DNA of 64,000 nucleotides from Leptodactylus fallax (Eukaryota > Chordata > Amphibia > Anura > Leptodactylidae): positions 1 to 64,000 of the forward strand of contig CAMRHE010000207.1 of assembly GCA_947044405.1 (NCBI GenBank), read 5' to 3'. Position numbers and translations under genes: made by a program. Shown here one piece after another: positions 11,742 to 22,998 of this stretch. Each line of letters begins with the position of its first letter. Positions within the stretch are counted from its first letter, which is position 1. Below the pieces are notes generated by a model. The model did not search any database, was not told the origin of the DNA, and worked only from the letters and a program-made list of their open reading frames with translations.

Positions 11742-12036
11742 GGTAGATGCATCTGTGTACTGTATGACAGAAAGATAAGTCTGGTGGCTGCATTCAGAAG
11801 TTGACTTAGAAGAGAATTACAATAGTCAAGACAAGAGAGAATCAGAGCGGCAATGAGGGGTTTTCATGTTCCCACAGTGAGAAACTGAACCGTGCAGTGA
11901 ACTCCATTTCTCCCTAAATCTGTCTCTGCCTAGTGTATACCTTGTTCCTGGGCCACTATGTGTTTCGGGGTCACTAGCACTGTGGGAGCAGTAGTACTAG
12001 TGTCATGTAAAACTCTAATACATTGCCAGGACATGT

Positions 12037-13444
12037 GGAAGAGTGAAGAAATCAGGCGATACCTTTTAGAGGCTAACTGAGTATATTTGATGGTACTAGC
12101 TCCCTTCATCAGACATGGTGTTATACAAGAAACTGAAAATTCACAGATTTTTTATACCCTAAAGACATGGGTCTTCAAAGGATCTTAGAGTCCTTAAAAA
12201 AAAACCTAGAAAAAAAACAAAAACAAAATGCAATCTAAGTAGAGAAGTTATTTACAACCGGTCAAAAAATAAACAATCTGGAAAGTTGTGGTGCGTAACA
12301 GAGGGATCTGTTATCTGTTTGCTATCAGGAGGTGATTTGTGACCCTCACAGTTCATACATAGTGTGACATGAAGCTGGCATGAATATTAAGTCCAAATTG
12401 CAGAGTATGATATTTTTGCATTAACTTGTATTCCCATTCCTTTCTCTCTCTCTGAGTCTTAAAATGTCCCATTAAAACCACAACCCGCAAATCTTCAATA
12501 GAGTGGTCTTCTCCGGAGAAATGTGCAGCCACTGGGAGATCGGTTCTGCTGTTATTAATATTGGATCTGTGTGAGTTCATTCGTTGACTGAGTCTCTGCC
12601 CTGTTTCCCCCACATAGAGGCCTGTGGTAGGACATTGCACAAACATTATGAAATACACCACATTGGAAGACCTGCAGGAAAATGTCCCCCTAATTCTGTG
12701 CATCTGTTGTGACTGTGGGATAGGTACACTGTCAGCGGTGTGGATGTGCTTGCAGGTCATGCACCTATTTTGCAGGCAAGGTGAGGTGCCATTTTCAGTT
12801 GGGGCCTTCAGGGCACTCTGGACAATAATACGCCTTAAGTTTGGTGGTTGTCAAAAGGAAAGGAGAGGGGGGACTGGAAATATGTCCTTGAGTCTGTTGT
12901 CCTTATGTAGCACAGGTTGGAGCTCCTTGGCAAACCTTCGTAGGATCTCCAGCTGTGGGTTATAGGTGACAACTAGGGGCACTCGGGCATCTTTCTGGGT
13001 CTCTTTATATGTGAGCAGACTGTCTCTGTTAATGGCTGCTGCTTTGTTTAATTGGTTGTCCGTCACTTTTGGTTTGTATCCCAATTGGAGAAATCTCATC
13101 TTCAGATCCAGGAGGTGCTTGTCCAGGTCTGCTTTGTCAGAACAAATACGATTGTATCGTATAGCCTGGCTGTAGATAATAGATTGTCTTGTGTGCTTGG
13201 GGTGAAAGCTGTCGTTTCTCAGGTAGGCCGTTGTGTCTGTGGGTTTGTGGTATAGCGATGTGAGTAGCCGGTGGTCTTTTATGTATATTGTGGTATCCAG
13301 AAAGTGAATTTCACTCTCTGAATAGCTAAGTTTAAGGTTGATGGTAGGGTGAAAGTCACTAAAGTCATTATTGGAATTGAAGTAGGGCCTCCTCACCTGC
13401 AGTCCAGATAACAAGGATATCATCGATATATTACCAAGACATGT
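12037..13444 (-). mobile_element. 5'-truncated Penelope-like element (Neptune-type) with RT end and GIY-YIG endonuclease
   Basis: Minus strand. The retained coding part begins exactly at the RT catalytic box, readable as YIDDILVIWTAGEEALLQF near 13381-13431. It then shifts frame and continues through the RT thumb (NLKLSYSESEIHFLDTTIY) to about 12851. A GIY-YIG endonuclease follows at 12760-12353, with GLYVGETGQRLSQRMNSHR as its core. Penelope elements insert by target-primed reverse transcription using these two activities. A near 15-bp target duplication flanks it (ATTGCCAGGACATGT at 12022-12036, ATTACCAAGACATGT at 13430-13444). Copy B holds the empty site at about 28369-28383. Truncation and frameshifts make this copy dead. 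Confidence 0.9.
12353..12760 (-). pseudogene. GIY-YIG endonuclease domain of the Penelope-like element
   Basis: This 135-codon ORF includes a finger-like CKHIH region, then VVYFIMFVQCPTTGLYVGET, the GIY-YIG core, with the following arginine and NSHR helix conserved. The continuation KEWEYKLMQKYHTLQFGLN is the usual element C-terminus (WxYxL....GLN). It lies downstream of the RT fragment, separated by stop codons between about 12761 and 12850. In an intact element the two would form one polyprotein. Confidence 0.88.
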
Positions 13445-15304
13445 CATATACAATATTACAATGGGAGACCTCACATTCTGATAATTCTCACACAGTACTA
13501 AGCACATTCATCTCTCTTCTTACGTACTCTGCAGCTGTGTGAGAGCGTCCCAGTGTATGCTACATAACACTTGCTACACATCAGGATTTATATAAATGCT
13601 GTGCTATAGTGTCACTTGTGTATAATTCTATATGTTTTTGTAAGGTTTTATATGTATAGCTGTAACAGACGAAGCCATTTGTGAATCGCGTGTAGGGATA
13701 CGTTCTTTCCATAGAGTGTGTATAGTGTAATGTCATTTTGGTACTTTGGTTGTTAGGCATGTTCTTGCTATAAGTATTATATACATAGTTTATGTGGTAT
13801 GTACACTTTACTTTATCTTGGGCTGTTATTAATGCTATGATGTATGTAGTGCCTAATACTGTGGTAGTTTCTATGTACAGTCTGTATCCTCAGCAATACG
13901 CCCCCTATCTCTCCACTATGGAATACTCTTCTTATGTGATTTTTACCCTCGTCCCCCTTGTGTATTTATTTTAATATTTATAAACTAATAAAGATGTTTG
14001 ATATTACATATATACGTTAGTCTTATGCTACTTCACCAAATTTGCCAGGTTGAGGAGTAGATTGGCCGGACTGACATCTGACCTGTATATATTTGTCTGA
14101 TCTGTTCTATTTTATCTTTGAGTAAATTGTTTCCTAATCTACTCTGTGAATGTTCATGTATAAGTGTGAACAGGTGCTGACTCCAAGACACTTGTATATC
14201 ACAGATCCTCTGCTCTATTTTACTACTGACTAGACCTGATGAAGTTTATGTTTGTATTTTATCACTTACTGTGCCCACATAGGACTGAAGCAGACATCTA
14301 TGCTTTACATTGGGTATAAATATATATCCTCCTGGAATACCCAGTACCTGCTGATATATCAGACCAAAATGTCCTATCAGTGTTCATTGAGCATCTCAGT
14401 ATACACCTTGTTACGTGGACTGTGTAACAATCCTAACCTGAACCCCCGGCCTGATTCCTCTGTTTCTTGTATCTCAATACTTTTTATTGCGGGATAATTT
14501 TTCTATCTTAAGTTGTTAAAGTGTATTTTTACTCAAAATAGTATTAAAAAAAAAGAATATATAAAAAAGAAAAAAAAGCTCTTGAATCGTGGGGATGAAA
14601 ACCCAAAAACAAAAATTGTCACAGTCTTTAATGTGTTAAACCCCTTTCACTTTAATTCTGCCCCTGTCTAGTATAGACAATGCTCCTGGGTCCCTGTGTG
14701 GTTAGGGGCCACAGTCACTAGCAACATCAGAGCAGCAGCACTTGGGCTATGTAAAACTCCATATATAACACATATACACATTCTTCTATACCATGCTGAT
14801 AAAGTCCTGTTCACACAGTACAAATCACATATCTATCCTCTAATAAACTCTATGGACATGTGAGAAGTGCAGGATTAGGGGGAGTTATCAGTCACTAAAT
14901 GCAAATAATGAAAGCCATCATTCACTGACAACAAGCAGAGATCTTGAAAATGGTGAAAAACTGAGACATAAAGTATTTTAGAAAGATGCACAATTTATCA
15001 TCATATATAGAATCTGTCCCCATAGAGGTGAGCCCGCGGATCCCTGTACATGTATTCACAATCTGCGCTGCCTGGAATACACACATAATACAGATGATAC
15101 AGTGGCGCTCAGGGTACTATACAATCCTGTAAATGAATATAGATATAGCAGCTATTACACTACAATATGCAGGATATACTCTTATAGAATATGCAAATTA
15201 GGATATATGTGAAAAGATCTACAATACTGAGCACCAATCAGATTCAGGCTACATGTGTGATGATGTAACAATGGCAAGAGCACCTATGACCTCACAAAGG
15301 TCTT
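13445..15304. other. upstream region of DRAM-like copy A
   Basis: No coding exon is recognised. The region is largely shared with copy B (28384-30280), so it is part of the duplicated unit. It contains AT-rich tracts and short ORFs also present in B. The differences are the 211-bp block at 14128-14338 found only here and the 245-bp block found only in B. It may carry distal regulatory sequence, but nothing specific is visible. Confidence 0.6.
14128..14338. other. 211-bp segment present in copy A only
   Basis: Copy B joins the flanks directly at an AAT shared by both ends, as expected of a deletion through 3-bp microhomology in B, although an insertion in A is not excluded. The segment shows no target duplication and no recognised transposon end. 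Confidence 0.75.
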
Positions 15305-15305
15305 G

Positions 15306-15335
15306 TGACATCATCGAGTTCCGAGAGTATAAAAA
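15306..15335 (+). promoter_or_regulatory. core promoter of DRAM-like copy A: CRE/ATF-like site and TATA box
   Basis: TGACATCA at 15306-15313 resembles a CRE/ATF site, and TATAAAAA at 15328-15335 is a good TATA box. With normal spacing, transcription would start near 15360, giving a 5' leader of about 80 bp before the ATG at 15439. A second upstream site that reads TGACATCA in copy B reads TGACCTCA here. The function is inferred from motifs only. Confidence 0.6.
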
Positions 15336-15438
15336 CCTCTGCCTGCCATTGCCACAGTCTTCTTATCTGTGACTACAGAGAAAGAGACAGCGCGATAAAA
15401 AGCAGCAATTTATTTAGCAAATCTACCTACTTTGCGTC

Positions 15439-17947
15439 ATGGAAATCCGGGGTTTGGCGTTCCTGCCTATCCTGTGGGTCATATGGACGCTATTGGGTCT
15501 CTGTACCCTGTTTGCCCTAACCGTCATATCAGGGCATGAAAAATATCCGTACATCAGGTAAGAGGGGATGGGGCAAGATTCCTTATACTGTAGTAGAATT
15601 CTTGTTATCATCCTATTAATATCTATTATTGTAAATGTCAGAATACAAATGATGGAAATAATAATTTTATTTTGCTCCCTTTTTCATGTACTGTACCTCT
15701 ATTTCTACAAAGGGAATATATCATTGGGTGTAGAGTATATGTAGGGGCAGGTAAAGGGGTCAAAGGTTGCTCATAACTTGCAGCCATTATAGCTGCTTAA
15801 AAAAGTGGCAGTGATTGAGTTAAATTATAGTCAGCGGATAGTATGGAGGAGGGGATGAGTTATGTGGTCAGGGTATGATAGTGCTCAAATAAAGAGGATG
15901 GAAAGATCAAAGATTCAGATTATGGGGGATAAAATGTGCAAGAGAAAAGTAGAGCTGTTGCCCATAGCAACCAATTGGTTTGCTGATTTTATTTCTACAA
16001 CACGACAACTACAATCTGATTGGTTGCTATAGGCCGTGGCGCCATGTTTTCATTGCATTTATTATAATCCATTTCCACCAATGTTCTTTGCTTGTATTTG
16101 TGTCTGGAGATGAGATTGATGTAATAGAAGGAAATAAAGTCTTCTGTGCTCTTAGATGAGATGTGACAATTCCACTGCTTGTGTCCTACTAACGCCCAAT
16201 ATTTGGCTTTCTTTCACAGTGGGACAGCAGTTCGGTTCCCCGAGTCAGTAATCTATACGGTGGCCTTCATGGTGGCTTCCATTCTTGGTAAGTGTAGCTT
16301 GTAATAGGGTGAAAACATCAGCGCTCAGTGATCCCTATTCCCTAACCCCTGTTCAGCGCTGACTGGCGGCCATCACTGGCGATTGTACAGGTGTCTATAG
16401 AAGTGACCTATAGAAATCTCTGACTGATAACATGTATTGTCTATTACAGGAGCTGGCGTCGCTTTCATCCAATACAAGTTCATGATAATTCGGACTGAAC
16501 CATCGGAGAAGCGACATATCATCGTCCAGCGAATAATCCTCGCTATAGGATGGATAGCCTGTATTGGGAGCGCCCTGAATGCCGTATTCCCGGTTAGTTA
16601 TCAGGTTTCATTAAAAATATGCAGTAATAGGGCAAGTAGTATAGAAAGTGAACTTTATCTGAAAGCCAGTACTGTTACATAGTGTTAGATCTCCATGACA
16701 ACCTCATTGATAACATATATATGTGCTTACATTCTAGGTGAATTACAACCTTGTTGCTCATGATATTGGCTCAGGACTGGGTTTTACGTTTACTGACCTT
16801 TGCAACTTATGTCAAGCAGCTTGCCTGTATAAGAGGTCCTTCAGCAGTCGGCGAATGTGCCATATTAGACTGGCTCTGACCTTGATGACATCTGTGCTAC
16901 TAATAATCTGTATCCTTTTATATAGAACTGGTAGTGAGTGATACTGAGGTGAGGAGATTATGGTCCTGTTCACATGACAAAATTTGAAGAGGAATTTGAG
17001 ATGGTCTTCTGCCTTAGATTCCTCTCCAAATTCCAGCCCTATGTAACCCGCGGCAGAACTTCAAATTTCTACCACAGCTTTGCTCAAAGTTTAGCCTCAA
17101 AAACAAATGGGATAAATAGCCGTAGTTTTGTGCAGTGGGATCTTATAGCTGGATCAGCTGCAGAATCCGCGAAAAATCTAGCAAGATGTTTCTTTTATCA
17201 GTGTCCTTAAAAAATAAGAAGCGCCCACCACTTCCTCCTTTGTAAACAATGGGGGGCAGATTCTGTCTGGTATTTGAAGCTCATTCCCCGGCTGTAAAGT
17301 CCTCCTTTGTGATTCTATTGTAGACTAGAACAGATAAAACAATGTAGGAAATACTATAATATTAGCATTCTGTTACTTCTCCTTGACTTGTCCATCCAGT
17401 TGGCTCAATCATGTCTAGTTTCTTTTTCCATCTAATCCCTGACAACTATAATGAGGTGAGTTTATTTCACTTTTCACCATCTTGTATTATCCACATGCAT
17501 CATGTTTAAAAGTAAAATGGAAACTCTTGGTTGGCAAGATATCCTTCTACCTCAGTCCACAGCAGACAATGGTGAGTAAATTCGGGCACTAATATCCGCC
17601 ATTCTCTACCTTTATCTTCTGTAGATTATCTCTAGGACAGGCATGGTAGTCGAGTGGGTTGCAATGTTCGGCCTAGTAATTCAACAACTGACCAATTATA
17701 CAGATTTCCAGGTGAGTAGATGTTGTGTGAAGTGTCTCATGTGCTCCACAAATGTATAAGTTGAGGATTTCATCATCAAATAAAAATTCACATTTCATGT
17801 ATAAAATAGATCTATATTCATAATAGCGTTTCTGATGCAAAATATTTTCAATTTTTTTTTTTCTCTCAGCATTTATCTTTAACGTTGTCCCGAGAAGGTG
17901 TTTCCATTTGCCTGAGAGAAAACATCCAGGACCCTGAAAACCCCTAA
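15439..17947 (+). CDS. DRAM/TMEM150 (Frag1) family multi-pass membrane protein, copy A, seven exons
   Basis: Coding exons are 15439-15557, 16220-16287, 16450-16592, 16738-16930, 17400-17455, 17625-17711 and 17870-17947, all with GT-AG introns and phases that join cleanly into 247 codons ending in TAA. The N-terminus RGLAFLPILWVIW, the SGH...YPYIS motif near residues 31-40, FPES, MCHIRLAL in the second half and an EW pair in the last helix match DRAM1/DRAM2-type proteins. The length fits too (human DRAM1 is about 238 residues). Six hydrophobic helices are expected. DRAM proteins sit in lysosomal or Golgi membranes and promote autophagy; TMEM150B is a relative. That role is family knowledge. 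Which paralog this is cannot be decided by eye. A weak ATTAAA lies at 18186, so the 3' end is uncertain. Confidence 0.9.
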
Positions 17948-18299
17948 TAAGATTCTGGGGTAAGAAATAGGGGGTTGGAACACCATAAAGATGACAAAAA
18001 TTATCTGGACAACACTGAATTGCAAAACATTCCTGCAAAAGACATTAAGCTGGTGAATCTATTTACCACAACCATTGACTTGTATGTAGGACTAGACCAA
18101 GGTTAGATATATACTTCAGGAGGACACACATTTGACATACACCAGGTGAATAGGTCCTATGGATTCATGTATGGATGTGCTAACTATTAAAGTGGTGTCA
18201 GATGTACTAAGGTCCTCTTAACTGCACAATACAGGAGAGCTGAAAGGTCCTCTGTACTACACCACACAGGACAGCTGATTCTGATAGGTCCTCTATAGC

Positions 18300-18920
18300 A
18301 GGGATCACCAACCTTTGGGCCTCCAGCTGTTGTGAAACTACACTTCCAGCTTCACAAGCCCAGGGGTTACTGAGCCCAGCTCTATAGTATACTATCTATG
18401 AGTGTGGACGGTCTCTCTATACCACACAGAAGTGCTGACACGTCCCAAAATTGGCTGCATCTGTGTTTAGGGATTTAAAACGATCTCCTTCTTTTCTGGG
18501 AACATGAACTATAAACATTATCATTATTTTTACCACTCCCCACCCCGCATTTATATTGTATATATGTATGTTAAGAGCTGCTTCTTACACCTGTGTATTT
18601 GTCTTCTTATAGGAGTAATCGGCCGATAAGCCCTTCTTCACAAAATCTGGGAACAATCCTTTCTCCACTGATGTGCATTAAACCTGCCAAACTTCCAGCA
18701 CTGAATGTCCATGTAGAATCCGGCACCTACTATCCAGGGATTGATTCCGATCGCCATATTTGGGGTCAGGAAGGAATTTTTTTTTTCCCTAAACTGAAGA
18801 CAAACCAAAACTTAGTCCTCAGGGGTATTTTTCGCCTTCCTCTGGATCAACATAGCAAGTCATTATTAGGTTGAAAATGAAGCCCTTATTTCAACCATAC
18901 TTGCTATGTAACCATCTAGA
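18300..18920. repeat. interspersed repeat fragments downstream of DRAM-like copy A
   Basis: At 18303-18375 a fragment with 'GATCACCAACCTTTGGGCC' and 'CCAGCTGTTGTGAAACTACA' resembles a common frog hAT-type repeat end. At 18650-18905 a second repeat carries 'TTTGGGGTCAGGAAGG' and 'TCGCCTTCCTCTGGATCAAC', motifs I recall as widespread in frog genomes. The short ORF here is a product of that repeat. Both recur in copy B at about 33260-33865. Confidence 0.55.
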
Positions 18921-18997
18921 CATTTCATCTACAATATGGTGCTAATAAGAAATAATACTGGACAAAGACTGAGAATGAATCAACTGCTCCATCACTG

Positions 18998-19343
18998 ACA
19001 GGATGTGGACTTCGAGAAGTTAGCGTCTTGCGGCTTCTCCTAGCGGCTATGGACTTCCGGTTGGTAGCGTCTTGCGCCTTCCGGTATCGGCTATGGACCG
19101 TCAGAAGGTAGCGTCTTGCGCCTTCTCCTTCGAGCCATGGACCACCAGAAGTTAGCGTCTTGCGGCTTCTACCGGCTATGGACTTCCGGTTGGTAGCGTC
19201 TTGCGCCTTCCGGTATCGGCTATGGACTGCTGGAAGGTAGCGTCTGGCGCCTTCACCAGTAGCCATGGGTCGATGGAAGGTAGCGTCCTGTGCCATCTCA
19301 CACCAGCCATAGACCGCCAGAAGAAAGCATCCTGTTTTGTGCC
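18998..19343. repeat. 44-bp minisatellite with per-unit hairpin potential (copy A)
   Basis: The core TAGCGTCTTGCG occurs at 19021, 19065, 19109, 19153, 19194, 19238 and 19281, with a degenerate eighth unit near 19325, so the period is 41-44 bp. In each unit the core is bracketed by arms that can pair, for example GAGAAG/CTTCTC, AGAAGG/CCTTCT and GATGG/CCATC. The arms change together between units. Long minus-strand ORFs here are by-products of the repeat. Confidence 0.85.
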
Positions 19344-19730
19344 TAAATAACAACTAAATAAACGTGTTGGTTTTTGGCTAAATTGTTTCCGTATACAGAA
19401 CTTATTATTTATTACACAAGATAGCACAAGATATCTCACCTAAAGTATGCCAATTAAAATATCTTAGTAATGAATATTAATTTGAAGGGGTTCATCAATT
19501 ACCCACATAAAAAAAACAAAAAACTAAAGGGTACCTGAGTTTTTATCAAAAGTTGATGTGCAGGGTCTTGCTGGGCAGTCGGATCTATGGCTGTATAAAC
19601 CTTCATACATGAGGTCCTATCAGTTTTTCTAATGCTAATAGCACTATTATGACTGCAGCACATTTTACATTAGTCACTGAAGCAGGTGATATATACAATA
19701 TATCAGTCTTTACATTTAATTCTATCAGGA

Positions 19731-20342
19731 TTGGAGATGGGTGAACTGACTAGTAGTGAACTGGGCTCGACCTGAATATTCCAAAATGTTTGGTTTTGTA
19801 CAAAACCAAAGAAATGAAGACTCAGGTCAGATGAGTCAGAGTATAATAGATGGAGGCCCAGTGATTTGTATAAAATAAAAACGAACATTGATTCTTACTT
19901 TCCCTTACCTCTTTTGTGCCTCCTCGTAGTGTCCGACCATCAGCTGTCACACATGGGCACGCAGAATGTCATGATAGTCAGGGTGCCCATGTCACTGCTG
20001 AGGCCTGACCCTGGCCTCCTGACGTCATTGACGCCGTGTGGAGGCCCCAAAGGGGTAAGGGAAGGTGAGTATGAAGTTTGCTTTTTTTTTGTTTGTTTTT
20101 TTACACCTTCTCTAGGCCTCCAGAGTATAATAATGTCACTTTCACTTTGAGATAACTTCAGCCATATTTTCCTTTGAGAGCTAGAAATTATATAGATAGG
20201 TTCCTAGCAGACCTGACAGTGTTCTACACTATTTTAAGCTAATTTAATGTGTGGTTCTTACTGAACTTCTATGACCCGAAACAGATCTTGGACCTAAGCC
20301 TCCCGAATTGACACAAATCCTGAGAGGTTTGCCCATCTCTAA
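19731..20342. mobile_element. MITE with AGAGATGGG termini (copy A)
   Basis: The left end is TTGGAGATGGG and the right end CCCATCTCTAA, inverted copies of each other, flanked by exact 6-bp repeats TCAGGA at 19725-19730 and 20343-20348. There is no transposase. The same insertion is present in copy B, and a different copy lies at 44280-44792. The superfamily is not assigned because a 6-bp duplication is unusual. Confidence 0.75.
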
Positions 20343-20487
20343 TCAGGAGTAACTGTAAAATAGCAAGTCGCTGAGAAACGTCCAAGTGATCATAATATAG
20401 AAGACCCAAGTTATGATGCAGTTAAAATGATCTTTGACACAGAAAGAGAGAAAGCTGAGCCTCTCTTTACTGTCTGTGACGAATATC

Positions 20488-20888
20488 CAGTGGCGTAACT
20501 AGGAATGGCTGGGCCCCAAGGCGAACATTTGATATGGGGCCCCCCCCCGCCCCCAACCCCCAAACCGCCGCCACCAACCCCCACAAGCCGCCGCCCCCAA
20601 CCCCCCCAAACCGCCGCCCCCAACCCCCCCCACACCCACACCGCCTGCGCCCGCCCCTAGTGGCCCCTGCACACGGTATTATGACCCATAGTGGCCCCTG
20701 CACACGGTATTATGCCCCATAGTGGCCCCTGGACACGGTATTATGCAGCATAGTGGCCCCTGCATACAATATTATGCCCCATAGTGGCCCCTGCACACAG
20801 TAGTTTGCCCCATAGTGGCGCCTGCACGCAGTAGTTTGCCCCGTAGTAGCCCCTGCACACAGTAGTTTGCCCCATAGTAGCCCCTGCA
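20488..20888. mobile_element. hAT-like element with CAGTGGCGTAACTAG end, 3' part missing (copy A)
   Basis: The 5' terminus CAGTGGCGTAACTAGG follows CGAATATC at 20480-20487, the counterpart of the 8-bp duplication in copy B. A C-rich tract of CCGCCGCCCCCAACCCCCC units (20539-20640) and about eight 31-bp units containing 'GCCCCATAGTGGCCCCTG' follow. Homology to copy B ends abruptly at about 20888 inside the 31-bp array, so the right end was lost from this copy. Confidence 0.8.
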
Positions 20889-21008
20889 CTTAAAAACGTT
20901 AACTTTTATTTAGTCAAAGTTGTATTACAGAAAGTGTTGGAGCAGCTCATTCGTCATATAGTGAAATACCAAGATTTTGTATAGGTTACATCAAATTTGT
21001 ACAAGGCT

Positions 21009-22998
21009 CAGTGGTGAACCTAGTCTCTTTGCTGCCTGATGCGGTCTATAGAAAGACGCCCCCCCCAAAAAAAAAAAAAAATTGAGTTTCCATGCTACTA
21101 GCTTCACACACTGTTATCGTCGCACAATATACACAATACACAAAGTTCTAAGACAGTTTTTAAGAATTCTTCTTCCTGCATTACTTGAGTATCAGATCAA
21201 CAACACGGCATTAACAATGACAATAACTTCACACATCTTCTGCTTGGTGGATGGACAAGCCCACGTGGCCCCCATTCTCTATAATAGGAGCACCGCAGAT
21301 AGATGAGTACTGTACTTCGGCTATCTTTGTCACTCCCATTAAAGTGAATGAGAGCCACGCGGGTTCGTCCATCCACCAAGTGACACTCGTATATATATGG
21401 CTGTGGTCAGGCTGAATTCCCACCCAGTGGGGGAAAAAACCCAATTCTGAGGCTCAGTGGGGGACTCAGCAGACAGACCCCTATCACTCAGGTATTTATC
21501 CTCTATCATTTAGGTGAATACAGGGCAGTAACATTTTGTGACTTACCGGTGACGTCTCTGACTAATCGGTCACATTTCCCTTCTTTTCCCTCTGGACCGC
21601 CATGACCACTTCTTCCAGCTGTGATTTGTCTCTGTAAAGTTTGCAACACAGACATCTTTGGCTCCTCACTTTTCCAGGCATCCAACCCACATTGTCCTCA
21701 CCTACACAAAGCCCCCATCCTGCTGCTACCCCAATTATATAATATATGATATAACCCCCCCATAATGAATAATACTCCCAAGTCCATCATTATATTAATA
21801 ATGTCCGTGTGTACCCTGCATAAATAGTTCCCCTTATTAATAATACCCCAGGTGTTAACTAATTAAAAGGTTTTCCAGGTCATTAATAAACTAATCAGTG
21901 GGGCTGAAAAACCCAGGACCCCCACTAATCAGCTGTTTGAATGGTACCTGTGTAAATGCCGTGACCGCTTCTCTGTTTACATAGTGTCATTCATCTCATA
22001 GTGGCCATGTAATGTACCTAGAGCCTCGTCCTATACACTTCTATGTGACAAGGCTGTAATTACATCACATGGTCACTATAAACAGACAGCGTATAATATA
22101 AACAGATGTCATAGCCCCTGCACACGGTATTATGCTTCACAGTGGCCCCTGCACACGGTATTATGCCCCATAGTGGCCCACCCATGAACTATTATTATAC
22201 TCTGGGGTTTTTTCAGACCCAGGGGAGGTGACAGACATAAAAACCAGTGTTACTTACCTATCATGGACACCAGTGCACTCCCTGGAGCTTTCGGCCCTGT
22301 TTAATTGTGCACACACGTAATGTGATCAGGCTGGCGACACGACCTCATGACGTCACCAGAAGGCCCAAGCCTGCTCGGAGTAACATCGGATCGCAGGAGA
22401 GGTAAGTAGCATTGGTTTTTATGTTCCCTCACCTCCCCTGGGTCTCCAATTATTATATTCTGGTTTCCGATAAGACCCCAGAGTATAATAATAATAGTAG
22501 TATTTGAGGCCCGCGGCCTCACTTACCGATGCCCGCGGCTGCTCACTGCGGCACCCACTTCCCTTTCTGCGTCCCATAGCAGAAGGAGAAGGGGAGGCGG
22601 CCACGATCAGACGCGGTGTAGGTAAATAAATCGGCCGTTACCTGCCAGGGATACTCCAGCAGGTTACGGCCTATTTATGCGGTATATATATAAAAAAAAA
22701 GTTATCTGCACCTACCTGCGATGCCTTGATGGAGCCGCCACCTCTTCTTCTTGTCCGCAACGTCTGTATCTCAGCGTAGGCAGCGCGATGACGTCATTGT
22801 ATCGCCGCCTGCGCTGACATGCAGAGGTCTCCTAAACCAGCCCAGGACAGGCCCTGCTCAGGTTTGTTTTTTTTAAAGCGGCCTGTACTGGGCTGGTCTA
22901 CATTAAATAAATAGTAAAAATGCCGCCCCCCCAGACAGTGACGGACAGTGCCGCCTGAGGCGGCTGCCTCACTTCGCCTCATTAGCGGTGCGCCCCTG
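21009..22998. mobile_element. hAT-like non-autonomous element, about 2 kb
   Basis: The ends are CAGTGGTGAACCTAGTC on the left and GCGGTGCGCCCCTG on the right, and the flanking 8-bp repeats are ACAAGGCT (21001-21008) and ACAAGGAT (22999-23006), 7 of 8 identical. There is no transposase ORF. The interior at about 22105-22500 contains the same 31-bp unit and 'ATTATTATACTCTGGGGT' block as the element at 35435-36531, so the two families share a core or one is a mosaic. Copy B has no counterpart. Confidence 0.8.

Larger units (their letters stand above)
11204..20888 (+). repeat. segmental duplication, copy A
   Basis: This segment aligns collinearly and in direct orientation with 27521-35950. Within the gene the offset is exactly 14,958 bp with no indel over 2.5 kb. 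It includes upstream LINE remnants, the promoter, the seven-exon DRAM-like gene, a 44-bp minisatellite, a MITE and the 5' part of a hAT element. The left boundary is where CATGTGACAAAATATATC (A) meets CATGTGGCAAAATATATC (B). On the right, copy A leaves the shared hAT element partway through its 31-bp repeats. Copy A alone carries a Penelope-like insertion at 12037-13444 and an extra 211 bp at 14128-14338. Confidence 0.95.

Noticed and set aside
16974..17210. 78-codon ORF in intron 4 of the DRAM-like gene
   Set aside because: It lies between good splice sites of exons 4 and 5, differs between copies by amino-acid changes, and has no motif.
17673..18038. 121-codon minus-strand ORF opposite the last exons of the DRAM-like gene
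   Set aside because: It overlaps exons 6 and 7 on the other strand; it is preserved in copy B only because the sequence is duplicated.
18925..19353. 142-codon minus-strand ORF, present in both duplication copies
   Set aside because: It spans the 44-bp minisatellite; its repeated ARRYL/RKAQDATN segments are the repeat read in rotating frames.
20411..20703. Glycine/tryptophan-rich minus-strand ORFs
   Set aside because: They come from the C-rich low-complexity array in the hAT element.
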